Shown piece after piece: positions 20,301-32,477 of a stretch of 64,000 nucleotides of DNA; the first letter of the stretch is position 1, and the number at the start of each line of letters is the position of its first letter. Made by a program: the position numbers and the translations under genes. The notes beneath the pieces are model-generated. The model worked only from the letters and a program-made list of their open reading frames with translations. It was not told the origin of the DNA and searched no databases. Source of the DNA: Symbiodinium natans. Lineage: Eukaryota; Sar; Dinophyceae; Suessiales; Symbiodiniaceae. The stretch covers positions 5,001 to 69,000 of the forward strand of contig CAJNDS010000536.1 of the NCBI GenBank assembly GCA_905221605.1. Direction: 5' to 3'.

Positions 20301-23300
20301 TACCGAGCCATCCGAAGGAGCAGTTCACCTCGCAAGTGCCATCCGTCGAGACGTTGTGGCAGTTGTGGGAAAACTCTGCTCCCACCGGGATGTTGTACTT
20401 GCACACGTCAGGAACGCAGTCAGGAACGCTTCCTGTGAGAGCATAGCCGTCGACGGCCGGAAGATTGCTGTCGACAACTGGCTCGCTGCTCCCCGGGCCT
20501 GCGCAGGTCCACTGCGCCGCGCCCGCTGCGCTGGTGAAGCCACTGCGGCAGAAGGCGAAGCAGGTGCCATCAGCGGTGACACCCGTGCAGGAGTGCTCCA
20601 CATTTGGAATGCTGACTGTGCTGTTGCATTCCACTGGCAGGCACTCAGGCCGTTGGCCTGCGTTGATGCTGAGGTCAAGCATACAGGTGAAGGTGGCAAA
20701 GGTAGAATTCTCGGACGCGGGAGTGAAGCCCTGGCCGCAGGTCTGTGTACAGGATCCACCCACAGGCAGGTCCGTGCAGTTGTCCTGAAGGGCCCCACCG
20801 AAGGCCAGGTCGATGGGGCAAGTGAGAGCCTCGCAACTGGGCAGCGTGCCCGACAAGGTGAGCGAGCTGTTCATGAGAAAGCACTCCCAGACCTCCCCAA
20901 GTGTCCCTGAGGTCAGCTTGTACCCCTCGGCGCAGAAAACGGAGCACGTCCGCCCGAAGGGCACATCCTGGCAATTGTTGGCAAGGGACGGCTTCTGGAC
21001 CGAGGCATCCAGAGGGCAAACGTCCGGGACACAGCTCGGTAGCAAGCCGATGAGGGCGCCCGTGGCATGGCAGGTTAGCTGTGCAGAGTTGGGGACCATC
21101 CCAGGCGAGCAGGTGACGTTGCAGGTCGAGCCGGTAGTGGTGCCGTCGCAGTCCTCGGAGTCGAAGCCGGCCGCCGGGACGGAGTTGGTGCACTGCTTGG
21201 GAACGCACACGGGCTCCGTGCCCATGATTGTGCCACTGGCCGAACACTGAAACTGGGCAGCCGAGCCCACAAGGGAGAAGCCCTCAGCACAAGCGACGCT
21301 GCAGGAATCTCCATAGACCATGTTTTGGCAACGGTGCTCGAAGTGGGATGCCAAAGCCAAGTCCTGGCATGCTGCTGGGACGCAGCTTGGGGTTTGCCCT
21401 TGAAACTCCCCTGTCGGGAGGCATTCGAAGGTTTCTGCATTTTCGGATCCGGACGCGTAGCTGTAGCCCTCCACTGTGCAGGTTGCCGTACACGTGCCGC
21501 CGGTGGCGACGCCGCTGCAGTTGTGCGCCACCCCGATGCTGCTTGGGAAGTTGTAGTTGCAAGGCACCGGGTCACACTGGGGAAGACTGCCATCCAGGAC
21601 TCCATCTTGGCACAGCATCACAGAAGCGTCGCTTGTCAAGGCCCATCCCAAGCTGCAATGGCTGATGCACACGTCCGCATGGGCCATGGAGGCACAGCTG
21701 TGCTCGAACTTTGCCCCATTCAAGCCGAGGGTGTCCGCGGCCGAGGTACCACAGGCAGCGGTCAATCGCCGGGCGGCATTGGCACTGCATAGGACTTCCT
21801 GACCGACCGGCTCCACGCGGACGACCCCCAAGGTGCTGTTGGCCACACAGTTGTAGGGCTGCGAGCTGCCTGTGTAGCCTGTTAGGCAATATGCCCAGCA
21901 CTCAGCCCCGATGGTCTTGTTCTCACAAGTACTCCCGACACCGGCGCCGAAAGAGGGAGTTGGGCAAGTGGCTGCTTCGATTGTGGGCAAAGGCCCTTTG
22001 AACTCCCCATCGGTTGCGCACTGGAGAGTGGTGGAGCCCCCAAGGGCAGTGAAGCCTAAACCAGCCCCGACTGTGCAGCTCTGCAGCGTGGTCTTGCCGC
22101 TGCAGTCGTGGACAATGCCTCGGAGGCTTGGCAGGTTGGCGGTGCACTCTCTGGCCACACAGGTCGGTGCATTGGAGCTGGCAGGCTGCAAGGTGCTGGC
22201 CTGCACATAGCCGGCGCTGCCGCTGCTGGGGTCGTGGCAAACCATCATGCTCGCGTTGCCTTGCAAGTCCCAGCCCGTGCGGCAACTAACTGAGCAGGTC
22301 TGGCCGAAGCTCTTCTCTTCACACGTTGACTCGAACTCCGGGGAGGAGAAGGGAGCGATGGCCGAGAGGTTTGCACAAACGGTCGCCTGACATTGGAAGG
22401 TTGGGCTACCCTGCGAGAAGGTCCCATCACTCTGGCAAGTCATGGAAGGGTCTCCGACACCCTGGTGTCCAAAGGTGCACTGCAAGGTGCAACTGCTCCC
22501 AGTGGTGGTGCCCTCACAGGCAGAGGTGTTGAGCCCAAGTCCCATGGACATTCCCGTCAGCTGGCACGGAAGAGCCGTGCACGTGGGCGTCTGGCCGATC
22601 AGCAAGCCATTGTCGCAGAGGAATTCTGTGGGAGCTCCCGAGTGCCCGGCCGTGCACGTGGCCATGCAGGTCTGCCCGTGCAGCTTCCCTGCGCAGTCGG
22701 TCGTGAAGGTGGCACTTGACAGTGCGCTGGGCACGGCGCACTCCTTGCGCGCGCAGCTCGGCTGAGCGCCCTGAAGCTGAAAGCTGCCAGTGCCTTGGCA
22801 AGTGTAGGTTCCTGCTTGGCCGTCATAGCCGAACTTGCAGCTCACCTGGCAGCTATTTCCAGCGGTGACCCCCACGCAGCTCGTGACATTCAGGCTCGGG
22901 TCCTGCGGCAAGGTGTCCGCGCTGCATTGTATCGGCACGCAGGTCGGAGCCGTGCCGGAGAAGCCGCTGACCTGGCAGGTGAAGATGGACTCGGCCGTCA
23001 CGAAGCCTGCGGGGCAGCGAACGAAGCAGAAGGAGCCGGTTTGGGTGCTGCTGCAGTCGCTGATGTCCAAGTCTTGTGGCAAGGATGAGGTTGAGCAGGT
23101 AGCTGGCGTGCAGGAAAGGGCCGGGCCCGTGAAGATGCCCGAGAACGCGCAGCTGTACTGCGCCGGGCCCCCCTCAAAGCCAGTGTCGCAAGTTACCGAA
23201 CACGTCTCCCCCGAAACCTTGCCCGAACAATCGCTGGTTACCACACCTTGACCTGAGGGTAGACCGCCACTGCAAGGGACAACAGGTGGGGCTGTAGTCG

Positions 23301-26087
23301 TTGTCGTCTCGCCCGGGGGCACGTTCGGATCTACGGTGAGAGATGCTGTGGTCGAGGATGTGGTTGATGACAAGGTTGACGTGAGAGTGGTGGTGGTAGT
23401 GAACGATGTGGTAGTTGAGGTGGTTGTGTACGATGTGGTAGTTGAGCTTGTCGTTGATGTGTTCGTGATCGATGTTGAAGAACTGGAGCTGCTGCTGGAG
23501 GACGTCGTCGTCGTGGAGCTGCTTTGTGTAGAAGACGTCGTGGTTGCACTGCTGCTGCTGCTGGAGGACGTCGTAGTCGAGGTGCTGCTCCAGGAGGTTG
23601 TCGTCGTGGTGGTACTGCTTTGTGTAGACGATGTCGTGGTTGCACTGCTGCTGCTGCTGGAGGACGTCGTCGTGGAGGTGCTGCTCTTGGAAGTTGTCGT
23701 CGTCGTGGTCATGCTTTGTGTAGACGACGTCGTGGTTGCACTGGTGCTGCTGCTGACGGACGTCGTCGTCGTCGAGCTGCTTTGTGTGGACGACGTCGTG
23801 GATATAGTGCTGCTCGAAGTCGCCGTGGCGGATGTGCTGGTGATGGTGGTGGATGATGTCGTTGTCGAGGAGCTGCTGCTTGTCGATGACGTTGCGGAAG
23901 TAGTTGAGCTTGAAGAAGTCGTGCTGCTGGTTGTCGTCATCGTAATGCTTGAACTTGAGGTCACGGTCGAACTTGTTGAGGTCAGGCTTGTACCCGTCGA
24001 CGTAGTGTCCGTCGATGTAGTCTTTGTCGATGTAGTGTCTGTGCTTGATGTCTGCGTCTGGGTGGAAGAGGTAGACGTCGTCATGGTTTGGCTTGTGGAG
24101 GTGGATGATGTTGTTGAACTGGTGGTTACGCTGTTGGACGTAGAACTCGAAGTCAGGCTGGTTGATGTTGTGCGAGAAGTAGAGGTGTCGGTGGATGTGG
24201 TAATCGTCACCGACGTCGCCGTCGAGGTCGTCAGTGTCTGGCTGGTTGAAGACACCGTTGTCTGAGTTATGGATGTTGATGTCTGCGTGCTTGTGGTTGT
24301 TGTCAGCATCTGCACAAAAACATCCAGCTCTCCGTATGAGTTGGTGTCCTGTGGGTCAAACTCTGTGCCGCCCACCAAGTAGATGTCGCCGCTTGATCGT
24401 TCGATCAGTCCTTTGCCCTGATCAATCCGATCGCTCCCCATAAACGTGGTCGAGACATAGGTTGGGCTTGCCGAGTTCCCCACATCCGTGTACTCCACGA
24501 CGAAAGCATCTCCCGATCCGAGGGTGGCGGCGCCGTCGAAGCTAAAGGAGCTCGTGCCTGCCACCAGGACGCGATAAGGGTTCGCAGCGATGGAAACCAA
24601 GAGCCCATGTATACTCTCATCTCCGCTGCTGCCATGCTGGCGCGTCCACTTCCAGTTGCCGGAGGCGTCGAACTTCATGATGAAGAAGTCCTTCCCGCCG
24701 TAGTGGGTCTGACCATCGATGGACCCGTATGTGTTGCCGGTGACGAAAACCTCCCCGCTGTTGTGATTCACCGCCACGGCAGAGCAGTCGTCTGCTGCTG
24801 AGCTCCCTCGCTGTGCAGACCAGACCTCTGTGACTGCGCTGTTGAACCTGATCACGAGAACATCCGAAGAGCCTGCGTTGCTTTTCGATGGCCAGGCGCC
24901 CTCGGTCTTGCCACACAAGTAGAAGTCACTGCCAGCCTGCGCCAAGCTGTAGGCATAGTCATTCTGATCGGTGCCAAACTGGTAGGTCCCAGCAAGGCTC
25001 CCATCTTGGTAGTACTTGTAGATGATGATATCGTCATAACCAACTTTTCCTGCCACGTCCCCACCTGTGGCCCCCGCCGCGTAGATCTCGTTGCTTGGGC
25101 CGACTGACACAGCAGCAAAGTGGTCATTAGAGGTGGTACCCACTTGGCGTCCCCACTGAAGGGTTCCGGTTGTATCGTAAGCCATGATGACGGCATCGGA
25201 GAAGTCCGCGGTGTGAAAGATGCTTGGGGCACCGAGGTTGGTCCCGAAGTCCTCCATGTCACCATAGGTGAAGCCCACAATGATCACATAGGAGCTCGTC
25301 TTGCTGATCGCCTGCATGTGGCTCTTCTTCCAAGAGGTTCTGGACTTGGGCTCGACGTCCCAGTCGAAACGGGTCCTGAGTGGTGCAGAAAGAAGCCCTT
25401 TGGAACTCACCTATGACCCAGGTTCCCTTAAAAAGGGAAAGAGGGCAAAAAAGCCCTAAAACCCTAAAACCCTAAACCCTAAACCCTAAACCCTAAACCA
25501 ATACCCCCTACACCCAGGGTCTGATCCGCGTAGTTCCAGGTGCTTGGCGCCGTGATCGGCTCCGAGATCTTGATCAGCAAGCCGTTGAAGGCATCGGGCT
25601 CGTAGGTGATGCCATCCTGGCCTTGCCATCCGGTCCTTCATTTTGGGGTTTAGGGTTTAGGGTTTAGGGCTTAGGGTTTAGGGTTTAGGGTTTAGGGTTT
25701 AGGGTTTAGGGTTAGGGTTTAGGGCTTAGGGCTTAGGGCTTAGGGCTTAGGGCTTAGGGTTTGCCATCCTGTCCTTCGTTGGCTGAGTCTCCAATAAAAA
25801 AGAAAAAAAACACAAAAACCGCCTGTGGGTCTTACAGGGATTCCCCCAGAAAGTCCCAACAAAAGGTGTGTAACATGCCCACTCATTCAGCTACGAAGTG
25901 TCACAATCAGGTGCCCGTCGAACTCCACGATGCCGTTATTCGCGGCGACGTCATCTTGCGAAGTGCCGGTCTTCAGGTAAGTGTATCTCGCACGCCAGTC
26001 TGATGTCCACCAAGTGTCGGCCACCGCAAAGGGCACGAGGGTCCCGAGAGACAACACTACCGGGCCCATGACGCCCATGATTCCCAT
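17377..26087 (-). CDS. Large type I surface protein: beta-propeller-like repeats, mucin stretch, about 16 sushi-like modules, TM, acidic tail
   Basis: Join (minus): 26087-25905, 25616-25514, 25397-20035, 19918-19724, 19602-19498, 17799-17377; all phases agree and give about 2123 aa. Exon 1 starts with a hydrophobic signal-like segment (GPVVLSLGTLVPFAVA). Residues about 80-400 are beta-propeller-like repeats (DAVIMAYDTTGTLQWGRQVG, DFFIMKFDASGNWKWTRQHG). About 280 Ser/Thr residues follow, probably O-glycosylated. Then come about 16 Cys-rich modules of 55-65 aa with GETCSVTCDTGF and PSC patterns, like sushi/CCP domains. A membrane-proximal domain spans exons 3-5. Exon 6 carries one helix (VTVLIIAAGLAALGLMCGAT), basic stop-transfer residues and a PES-repeat acidic tail. 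Such proteins serve adhesion or recognition; the ligand is unknown. Introns 1, 2 and 4 hold telomeric arrays. The start ATG and the exon 1 and exon 4 donors are the least certain. Confidence 0.87.
17822..17936. repeat. Variant telomeric array (CCCCAAA)n in sushi intron 5
   Basis: About 14 units of CCCCAAA on the gene strand just before the acceptor GCCGAG|GTT. Translated it gives a PNPKPQT heptad that runs open into the last exon, but the preceding sequence offers no coding context and a canonical GT-AG junction (GCC|GTGTCTG to GAG|GTT) removes it. Confidence 0.7.
18000..18200. repeat. AT microsatellite and dispersed GGTCTATCCG/CCTATC palindromes
   Basis: GGATAGCGGATAGAGGTCTATCCGC-type inverted repeats, a short (AT)n run (18112-18130) and CCCTATTTCCGATAGGGG lie inside sushi intron 5. 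Similar CCTATCATAGGG motifs recur at 19370-19400 near the other side of the intron, so they may be the ends of one inserted element. Confidence 0.4.
18250..19150. repeat. Degenerate tandem repeat, unit about 80-100 bp
   Basis: Around ten copies of a block with the anchors AAATTTCCGGCGCGAGCACT, then AAGGAAAACCTGCCGYAACA, then AAGTGGCG and a TTCCCTATACG spacer. Unit length varies by small indels. It lies wholly within the 1.7-kb intron 5 of the surface-protein gene. It is mostly open in some frames, but composition and length variation argue against coding. Confidence 0.8.
19603..19723 (-). repeat. Sushi intron 4: telomeric intron
   Basis: Likely GC donor (AAGAGA|GCATACGC), then (CCCTAAA)n on the gene strand with CCCCAAA variants, acceptor CTTCAG|GTG. 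The joined frame continues the membrane-proximal domain (KAVLNQNLAGTGFQVDS). The donor position is approximate. Confidence 0.65.
19919..20034 (-). mobile_element. Sushi intron 3: introner-like with terminal inverted repeats
   Basis: GT-AG intron of 116 nt. Its start (GTGGG, poly-T, GGAAGATCAGGGG) and the reverse complement of its end (GGGGTTTCTACGAAGATCAGGGG split by C-runs) share GAAGATCAGGGG, so the ends can pair. Junction GAG|GTGG and CAG|GTCG; removal restores VLDVE|VASLEL. Confidence 0.75.
25398..25513 (-). repeat. Sushi intron 2: telomeric intron
   Basis: Donor CTGG|GTGTAGGGGG, then (TTTAGGG)n with TTTTAGGG units on the gene strand, then unique sequence, acceptor TTCCAAAG|GG. It joins ADQTLG to LLSAPLRTRF in frame. 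Confidence 0.75.
25617..25904 (-). repeat. Sushi intron 1 with telomeric array
   Basis: Between the signal-peptide exon and the exon reading GITYEPDAFNGLLIKI. It contains CCCTAAA/CCCTAAG units (gene strand) at about 25655-25765, with acceptor AAGGCCAG|GAT. The donor ATT|GTGACAC is inferred from phase. Confidence 0.6.
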
Positions 26088-27215
26088 GATTCCCCCGGAG
26101 GAGAGAGCTCTGTTCAAAAAAATCCGCTTCCTTCCTCTATCAAGAGGCTTTGAGTCTTGATCCTGGAGGACAACCAACGTGCCAGCATGTGTCATCAGAA
26201 GGATCCTCCCTCCGCAAGCAACAAATCTGAGACAAGCTGAGTGGCTCGGCAGCCATAAATGAAGCATACGTTGTCTTTACGAGTAGTGATGCATCATACT
26301 GACCATGATACCACAACTTGCTCAGTAATGCGAAGAGTTCGGCCCCAGGATGATCGCACCCCCTCTCGGTAAGGGACGCCTGATTTCGAAAACCCCCAAC
26401 TGTGATGAAGGAAGTCTGACACATCAGGGGCCTTCATGTCTTGTTGCTGCCGCCGCAGGTCGGCATCTGCCTGGGGTAAATGTTTGGGTTTAGGCTTGGG
26501 TCTGGGGTTTGGAGTTTAGAGGGCTGCTCAAAGTCATTAGAGGCCGAAGTGGCTCTTCTATCTCCGGTTCATATTTCTCAGCTCCTGTCCCATGAGCATG
26601 GGCATGAATCAGCCCTTGCAAGCCTTTCTTAAGGTTCTTATTCGCTTTGACCCATGCCATGGGCGTCTTAGCCATGCCTTGGAAGCGCCAGTTTGCAACG
26701 GAAGCCTAAGAAGAAGACATTGCGACAAGTTCCGCTTCGCTTTGCTTCCACACCTCCCTGGGACGATACCCATGATACTACAAGCAATTTGGGTTTGAGA
26801 AGTCTCGGGGAGGAGAATGACTACTGACCAACGAAAGCACAACGACGATTGGAAATACTTGGAAAGCGTGATAGAATCTGATCGAATAGCTCATGCATGA
26901 TGGAAGATCCATGTACTCTCTGGTCATCAGTTGGGCACATGTCGCGGCAGCTTCTACAGGTAGACACAGCAAAAGCAACGGCACCATAGTGGAAGCAGTT
27001 CCTTCCTAGCACCTACCTACCTACAACCCCTCCTAAACCCTAAACCCAAATCCGTAAACCCTAAATCCTAAACCCTAAACCCTAAACCCTAAACCCTAAA
27101 CCCTAAACCCTAAACCCTAAACCCTAAACCCTAAACCCTACCTACCTACCGACCTAGCTACCTGTCCACCCGGCCTACCTGCCCATCCGCCTACTTTCTA
27201 GCTGACTAGCTAGCT
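26088..27215. other. Region between the sushi and kelch-A genes
   Basis: Contains the 5' flank of the surface-protein gene. Mostly unique sequence with short open frames and no recognisable motif. A CCCTAAA array of about 100 bp lies at 27040-27140, followed by a CTAC-rich low-complexity run to about 27215. Confidence 0.5.
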
Positions 27216-27217
27216 AG

Positions 27218-30200
27218 CAATTCAGGAGGCCGCTGCTGAAGGCCCCACCGAAGAGGAGCCAGGATCCGGAGGCGGAGTCGTAGGTTGCGGCGTGCTGTTC
27301 CCGCCTTGGGGGCCGGGGAGCCTCCGGCCGGAGCTGCACCCAGCGCCGGGCCTCGCGCGCGGGCATTTCAAAGGCCTTAAGTGGGTGCTGGGACGGGAGG
27401 GGAGGGGCTGGAAGCTGCCACGATGCAGGTAGTGCAGGTGAGAATGGCTTCACTGCTACCAGCAGTGGCTGGTATCTTCGGATCGGGTTGTGCTTTTTTT
27501 GCAAGGCCTCTTGCCTTTCACAACTTGAGGGCAAATTCTTTGAGCAGGTGTCCTTTGCATTCCTTTGCAGAGTGTACTTGATTTGCAATGTGTTAAGTCG
27601 GTACGCTCTTTCACCTGCAGTGAATGCTTTGTCGGAAAAACCTTGCCCAAAGACTGAGATGGATCATGTTGCGCTTCTGGTTTTGAATACCGGCTTTTGG
27701 CATTTGGGGACAAAGAATGCGTTTGGCTTGTGGGGGCACCTACAAGGTTTTGCCACGACTACTTGGAGGTTCGTGGTACTTGTTAAGCAGTTATACCTGT
27801 ACTTATCACCCATGTTCTAAGCCCTTAAGTGCCCCAATATGGTTCTAAGTACAGTTATAAGTGCAGTTACACTTGGTGAATAAGTACCATGAACCTCCAA
27901 GGGGAGGGGGGGAGGGAACCCGGATCTTTCAACGGAGGTCTCCCACAGTCCTGCGGCAAATGGTCCCAGCTCCTATGGAGGTCTCATGGAATACTGGGTT
28001 TTGGCCTTGTGGGTTCTGGTTTCTGTCTCGGGAGCGAGCATCCAGATCGGCTTAAAGCACGTGATGCTACGTGATGCTCCTTACTCCGCAAACGGGCAAT
28101 CGATCCGTCATCGATGCAAGCATGCAGAATTCACGCGCGCAACTGCCATGATATTTAGTGAGGCGAGTTCTGCGGCTTGAATAGAGTAGAAAAGAGCGTT
28201 TTCTTCAAAGCAGGCTGGCGTTCGGGCGACCAAGATGCGTCATGACGTCATGTCTTCAAGGCTCGCCCAGCAGATGCCAGAACAACCCCCACCTCCCTGT
28301 TATGGGCTTGGTCCGTCGCCGCCAAGAGTTGCTGCTAGGTCCACGCCAAACACAAGCCCAACAACATACAGAATCAGAAAGACCCGCACCACACAGCCGC
28401 ACAGCCCCATTCCATGCAGAGTTCTCCCTGGCTCTCTCCCTGGCTCTCTCCCTGCGCACTCCTCAAGGTCAAAAGTCCAGAGGTCACCCAAGGTGCCGTC
28501 TCCACCTCGGCATCGCAGAGGATGCGGGGCTTCGGCAAGCTACTTTTTGCAGCGTAAAACCTCTCGGGCTGGGCCGACGGACCGTCGTAACCGCCGAAGA
28601 CCAGCAGCTGCCCGGCGGCGCAGGCGGACGTGTGCTTAGCCCGCCCTCGAGGCCCCTCCGCAGCCTGGATCTCCTCCCAGTGCTGGGCCTTTTCAGGGAC
28701 ATGCTTGGTTTCGCCTCATTCGGGGCACACACCCAGGATGCCCCCGACCACTTGACTTCCCGGCTCCACACCAAAACAATATGCTGAAAGGCTTTCCTTC
28801 TCAGGGACTTGGGTTCAGGCAAGAGCCCCTGAATCATGTCAAGACTTATTTGCAGAAGGCTGCTGTGAATGATCTGCCTTCTTCGTTTCCTGTTGCTGTT
28901 GTAAGTTCTGTATTTTTGTTCCATCATCTATCGATTTGGGTGGCTCATGCGTTTCCACCTCAAGTACTCATTCCTCCTCATCTTCTCTCATTTTTGGGGC
29001 TCGGTTCCTCCAATGGTTCATATCATAAATCCGTTTTGTTGTTGATGTTCTTCGGGATCGTCACAGAGCCGGCCTGACGAGATGATAAACACCTTATGCA
29101 AAGACTTCTGCAGGGTGCATTTGGAAAACTCAACTCGACCAAGCAATGGTGCGTTATGATTCTCAGCCCCCTCAAGAGCCAAAATCCTTACCCCTTCCCC
29201 TTCACCACTTTCTTGGCCCCGGGCCTCCGAAAAGCAGCATAACGTGGGCTGCTTCTTCCTTGGAACGAAACGAACCCTAAAAGGGTTTATGGCTCATATA
29301 CCTTATAGTAGTATAGGGTATATAACCCCAATTTTAGGGTTTATTTCCTCCCCAAGGTTCGTAACTAGCCGAATGCCCGTACCTGGCTGCCGGCCGCCGG
29401 CCGCCTGGCCGCAGCTTCACCCAGCACTCGGCCTCTGGCGGGGCAAAAAAAGCTGTACACGCAGGGTACCACGGAAGCGGTATGTGTCCAGAATGTTACT
29501 GCGACTTGGAGGCTCCTTTTTTGCAACAAAGGGAGCAACTCAAGGGTGCTGACATTGTTTTGGCATGCTCTTGAGAAGGGCTGCTCTGGCAGCATCAGGA
29601 ACGGCGATCTGCCAAGAATCGGTGACTGCGCGTCCACAATTCTGCTTTCCCCCCAATCTTCAATAGGGTCCTGAACCCCTAAACCCTAAACCCGAAATCG
29701 GTTAAGCTGGGCCCTAGACCCTCAACCAGCCCCCAACCCGGCCTTCGGACAGGTAGCAGTAAGATATCAAGAAAGACAGTTTCTTTGTAACGAAGAAAAG
29801 AATCATTCAACAAAGTGAGAAGGAATTGTTGCGAATGTGCTGAGCGCGGAGCGGCCGAACGTGCGAAATCAGGTGGCGCAATGATTACACACCACTCCAG
29901 CAAGTAGCTGATGCGCTCGGGCGCATGTAGCAAGAGAGGCATTTCGGATGCAAATGTAGTTCGAACTTGATTTCTTCGCACTGTTTTGTCGCATTCCGGG
30001 TCCTAACGGGGGGTCTGCGCGCATAATTCAAGAAAAGGAAAAAGGAGGAGTCTTGCACTGCGTCAAATCTCACGAACTTCGTTTCTGCACATGTCCCGAA
30101 CAACCGACCTAAGAACAAGTTCTGATGTTGTTCAACGACCTGGCTCGAACGAACTATGATGGTGTGTCTCGGCCATGTAACGTGAATTTGAGCCCAGGCA

Positions 30201-31670
30201 CCACGCAATGCCTGAGAGCCTGCTGCCCAATCCGCGACAGTGACATCAAACAAGCAGAGGGTCTGCTTTGGCCAGCTGTGTGCGGCTGGGTTTTAGGCTT
30301 CCGTGTCTTGTGTTGCGTAGTGAAATCCGGATGTCGGTGCTTCATTCTGCTTTTTTCTTTGAAAGAAGACTTGGCTACAAGATGCAACCGCAAAAAATAT
30401 CCTTCAAGGCTGCAAGCCCGCCGCCCGCAGGCGTTCGTTACAGAGTCTCCCGTTTAATTGATGCTGTGGGATTGCTGGGATTGCTGGGAACTTCGTGTTC
30501 AAGGTATTGAGGGTCATGGTGGCTAGGAAGTGTGGTAGGTGTTGAGGGTACATGGTGGCCAGGAAGTGGATCCCTTCATCCTGTCCAAATGGTTACATAT
30601 ATGGTTACCCCTTCGTCCCTCACAGTGCAAGGGCTCCACGTGCTATACTTCTACGAGTTGATGCTACTTTATACCCCCAGCTCGACCTATTCCTTGGTGG
30701 AACCCACTGTGGGCGTCTCTCTCTCTCTCTCCCTCCCTCCCTCCCTCCCTCTCCGACATCGCAAAAAATCAGTGTTCAGGTTGATACGGCGCGTAACCAT
30801 GCTGTTGCGAGCCCTCCCACCTCTTCACAAAAAATCCTCTAGAACAGAACAAGTATGTGTCTGTCACTGTCCGACCCCTTTTCTTGGGTTGCGGGGGGGG
30901 GGGGGGGTTCGGGGTCGACCTGGGCGGGCAGAGTCAAGCCCCAGAGCCCATCGACAGCTCTTTCGGGGGTTCAGAGCCTTCAAGTGTACGGTCGAGGAAG
31001 CTCTTGCATGATCCAGCCCTCAAAAAGGGGGGAAGGAGTGTCGGAGGCGCGGTCAAGCTGCGCGCATCTGTGCGGGGGGCTCAGGCAACTCTCTAGGGCA
31101 GCTCTCAGGGCCCAGCAATCTGCGTCGGAGCCCCCGAAGATGACCATGGCATGGGCCGCCGAGTCAAGGATCGCGGAGTGGCCGTAGCACGCTGAGGGCC
31201 ACGAGGGCCAAGGCCCGTTGTTTTTTGGCCCGCTGGCCTGGCCCAGCACCGCCCACGCCTTCGCCTGCTGTTCTTTGTTTCAGGGGTACAAAAGGGAGAG
31301 CAAGGGGGATGTAAAGTATCGGGGCTCTCTATGCAAACGCAGGCAGCCGAAGCGGATGCCGGGCCTCGAGGCTGAAGGCCCGGACGTCGTTGAACATTCC
31401 GCCAGCCCCTAGAGCCGACGCAGGCACTGAGAAAAAAGGAGAAAAGGAGAAAAAGAAAGGCGGAGGAGGAGAGGAGTGGAGTCTGAGTAGAGTCTCCCCG
31501 AGGCTTCGGCTGTCGATGCCGCCGAAGATGATGAGGCTCCGCGAGGCCACGTCGACGACGGCGCTGTGCTGGTACCGCTTCCGCGGCCGCTGCGTGCCCT
31601 CCAGGGGCTTGACGAGCTCCCACCGAGCCTCCCGCGTGCTTTTGGAGGAATTCGGGGCATCTCCCAGCAA
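27218..31670 (-). CDS. Kelch-repeat protein A, multi-exon
   Basis: Kelch blades appear in order on the minus strand: about 31650-31510 (REARWELVKPLEG, YQHSAVVD, SLIIFGGIDS), 31420-31345 (FNDVRAFSLEA), 31230-31090 (CYGHSAILDSAAHAMVIFGG), 29450-29370 (AECWVKLRPGGRRPAARYGH), 29250-29200 (HVMLLFGGPG), 28690-28585 (WEEIQAAEGP, HTSACAAGQLLVFGGYDG), 28491-28455 (LGDLWTFDLEE) and 27360-27218 (ARRWVQLRPEAPRPP, AATYDSASGSWLLFGG). Each blade has the family pattern of a Trp, an R-x-x-H-S/A motif and a GG pair. Kelch blades form beta-propellers that bind proteins. Exon borders are approximate, and neither the true start nor end was found. It is paralogous to the gene at 46.5-51.8 kb. Confidence 0.75.
29640..30980. 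other. Long kelch-A intron region
   Basis: Unique sequence with short open frames on both strands, a pure CTCT/CCCT tract (30720-30752) and a G-run (30890-30905). No convincing extra exon was found; one kelch blade seems to be missing here relative to copy B. Confidence 0.4.
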
Positions 31671-31906
31671 TCCTTCCCAGCTTGGCCTCCATCAGGAAGA
31701 CGCCGAGCCTGCACCTTCAGTCGCGGGCCGTCCTGCGAGCTGCGGGGCCTCGGGGCGCAGCTGCCGCTCACAACTCTTCCGTGCTGTCATTGAGACATGT
31801 TGAGAGGGTCTGCTGGTGGGGAGGTCGGGCAGGCGCAACTTCCCTTTGCACGACGACGCGCATGGACGTTGCATGCTCATGGCCCGCATGCGCGGCGTGC
31901 GAAAGA

Positions 31907-31907
<1 letters not shown>

Positions 31908-31938
<31 letters not shown>

Positions 31939-31950
31939 GTATACATATAC
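31908..31950. repeat. AT/ATAC microsatellite
   Basis: A run of TA dinucleotides passes into ATACATATG-type units upstream of kelch-A. Open frames across it give Tyr/Ile runs and are not genes. Confidence 0.8.
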
Positions 31951-32477
31951 GTTACACATATATGCTTTTTATTTTGACATTGTTGTATATGTGTTTTTTT
32001 GTAGTTGCTCAAGACATGTATTCATGACTCATGACTGCGCGGCTCTCCCAAGCTGATCGAGCCGGGCCCGCACGCTCAGCACTCAGACAAACATGCAATC
32101 AATATGAGACACGAGACTGCCAAATCTGCGCGCTCTCCCTGGATTCCGGGACTGCAACCAAAAACTTGTTTGCTTCTTTTGCAGAAGTATGCCTATTAAA
32201 GGTCTGCGTTGCCGCCTCGCTGCAGACGTCTCCCCGCATGTGCCACCAAGCAAAGAGCTCCGAGAACCGTGCACACCCACATATGATGACCATTTTCTTT
32301 AATAGAGGCTTGCAATCCTTGCATCGATGCCCGGGAGGCTCAGATCCAGTGTGCGGAAAACTACATGAAGAGGCAACTTTTTGCGACGCGTCTTCTGCTC
32401 CATTCCGGCGATGTGCATCGCGCGTCTTGCGCGCATGCGGCCAGCGGCCGATCAGGTGCACGTGTTCCACGCACACC

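Noticed and set aside
19954-20910. Plus-strand 318-codon frame
   Set aside because: Antisense of the sushi modules; no motifs and no family resemblance.
23336-24265. Plus-strand 309-codon Val-rich frame
   Set aside because: Antisense shadow of the Ser/Thr-rich region of the surface-protein gene.
23336-24310. Ser/Thr-rich stretch as a microsatellite artefact
   Set aside because: Codons vary (TCG, ACG, ACC, TCC and others) and the frame continues into structured domains on both sides, so it is a genuine mucin-like segment.
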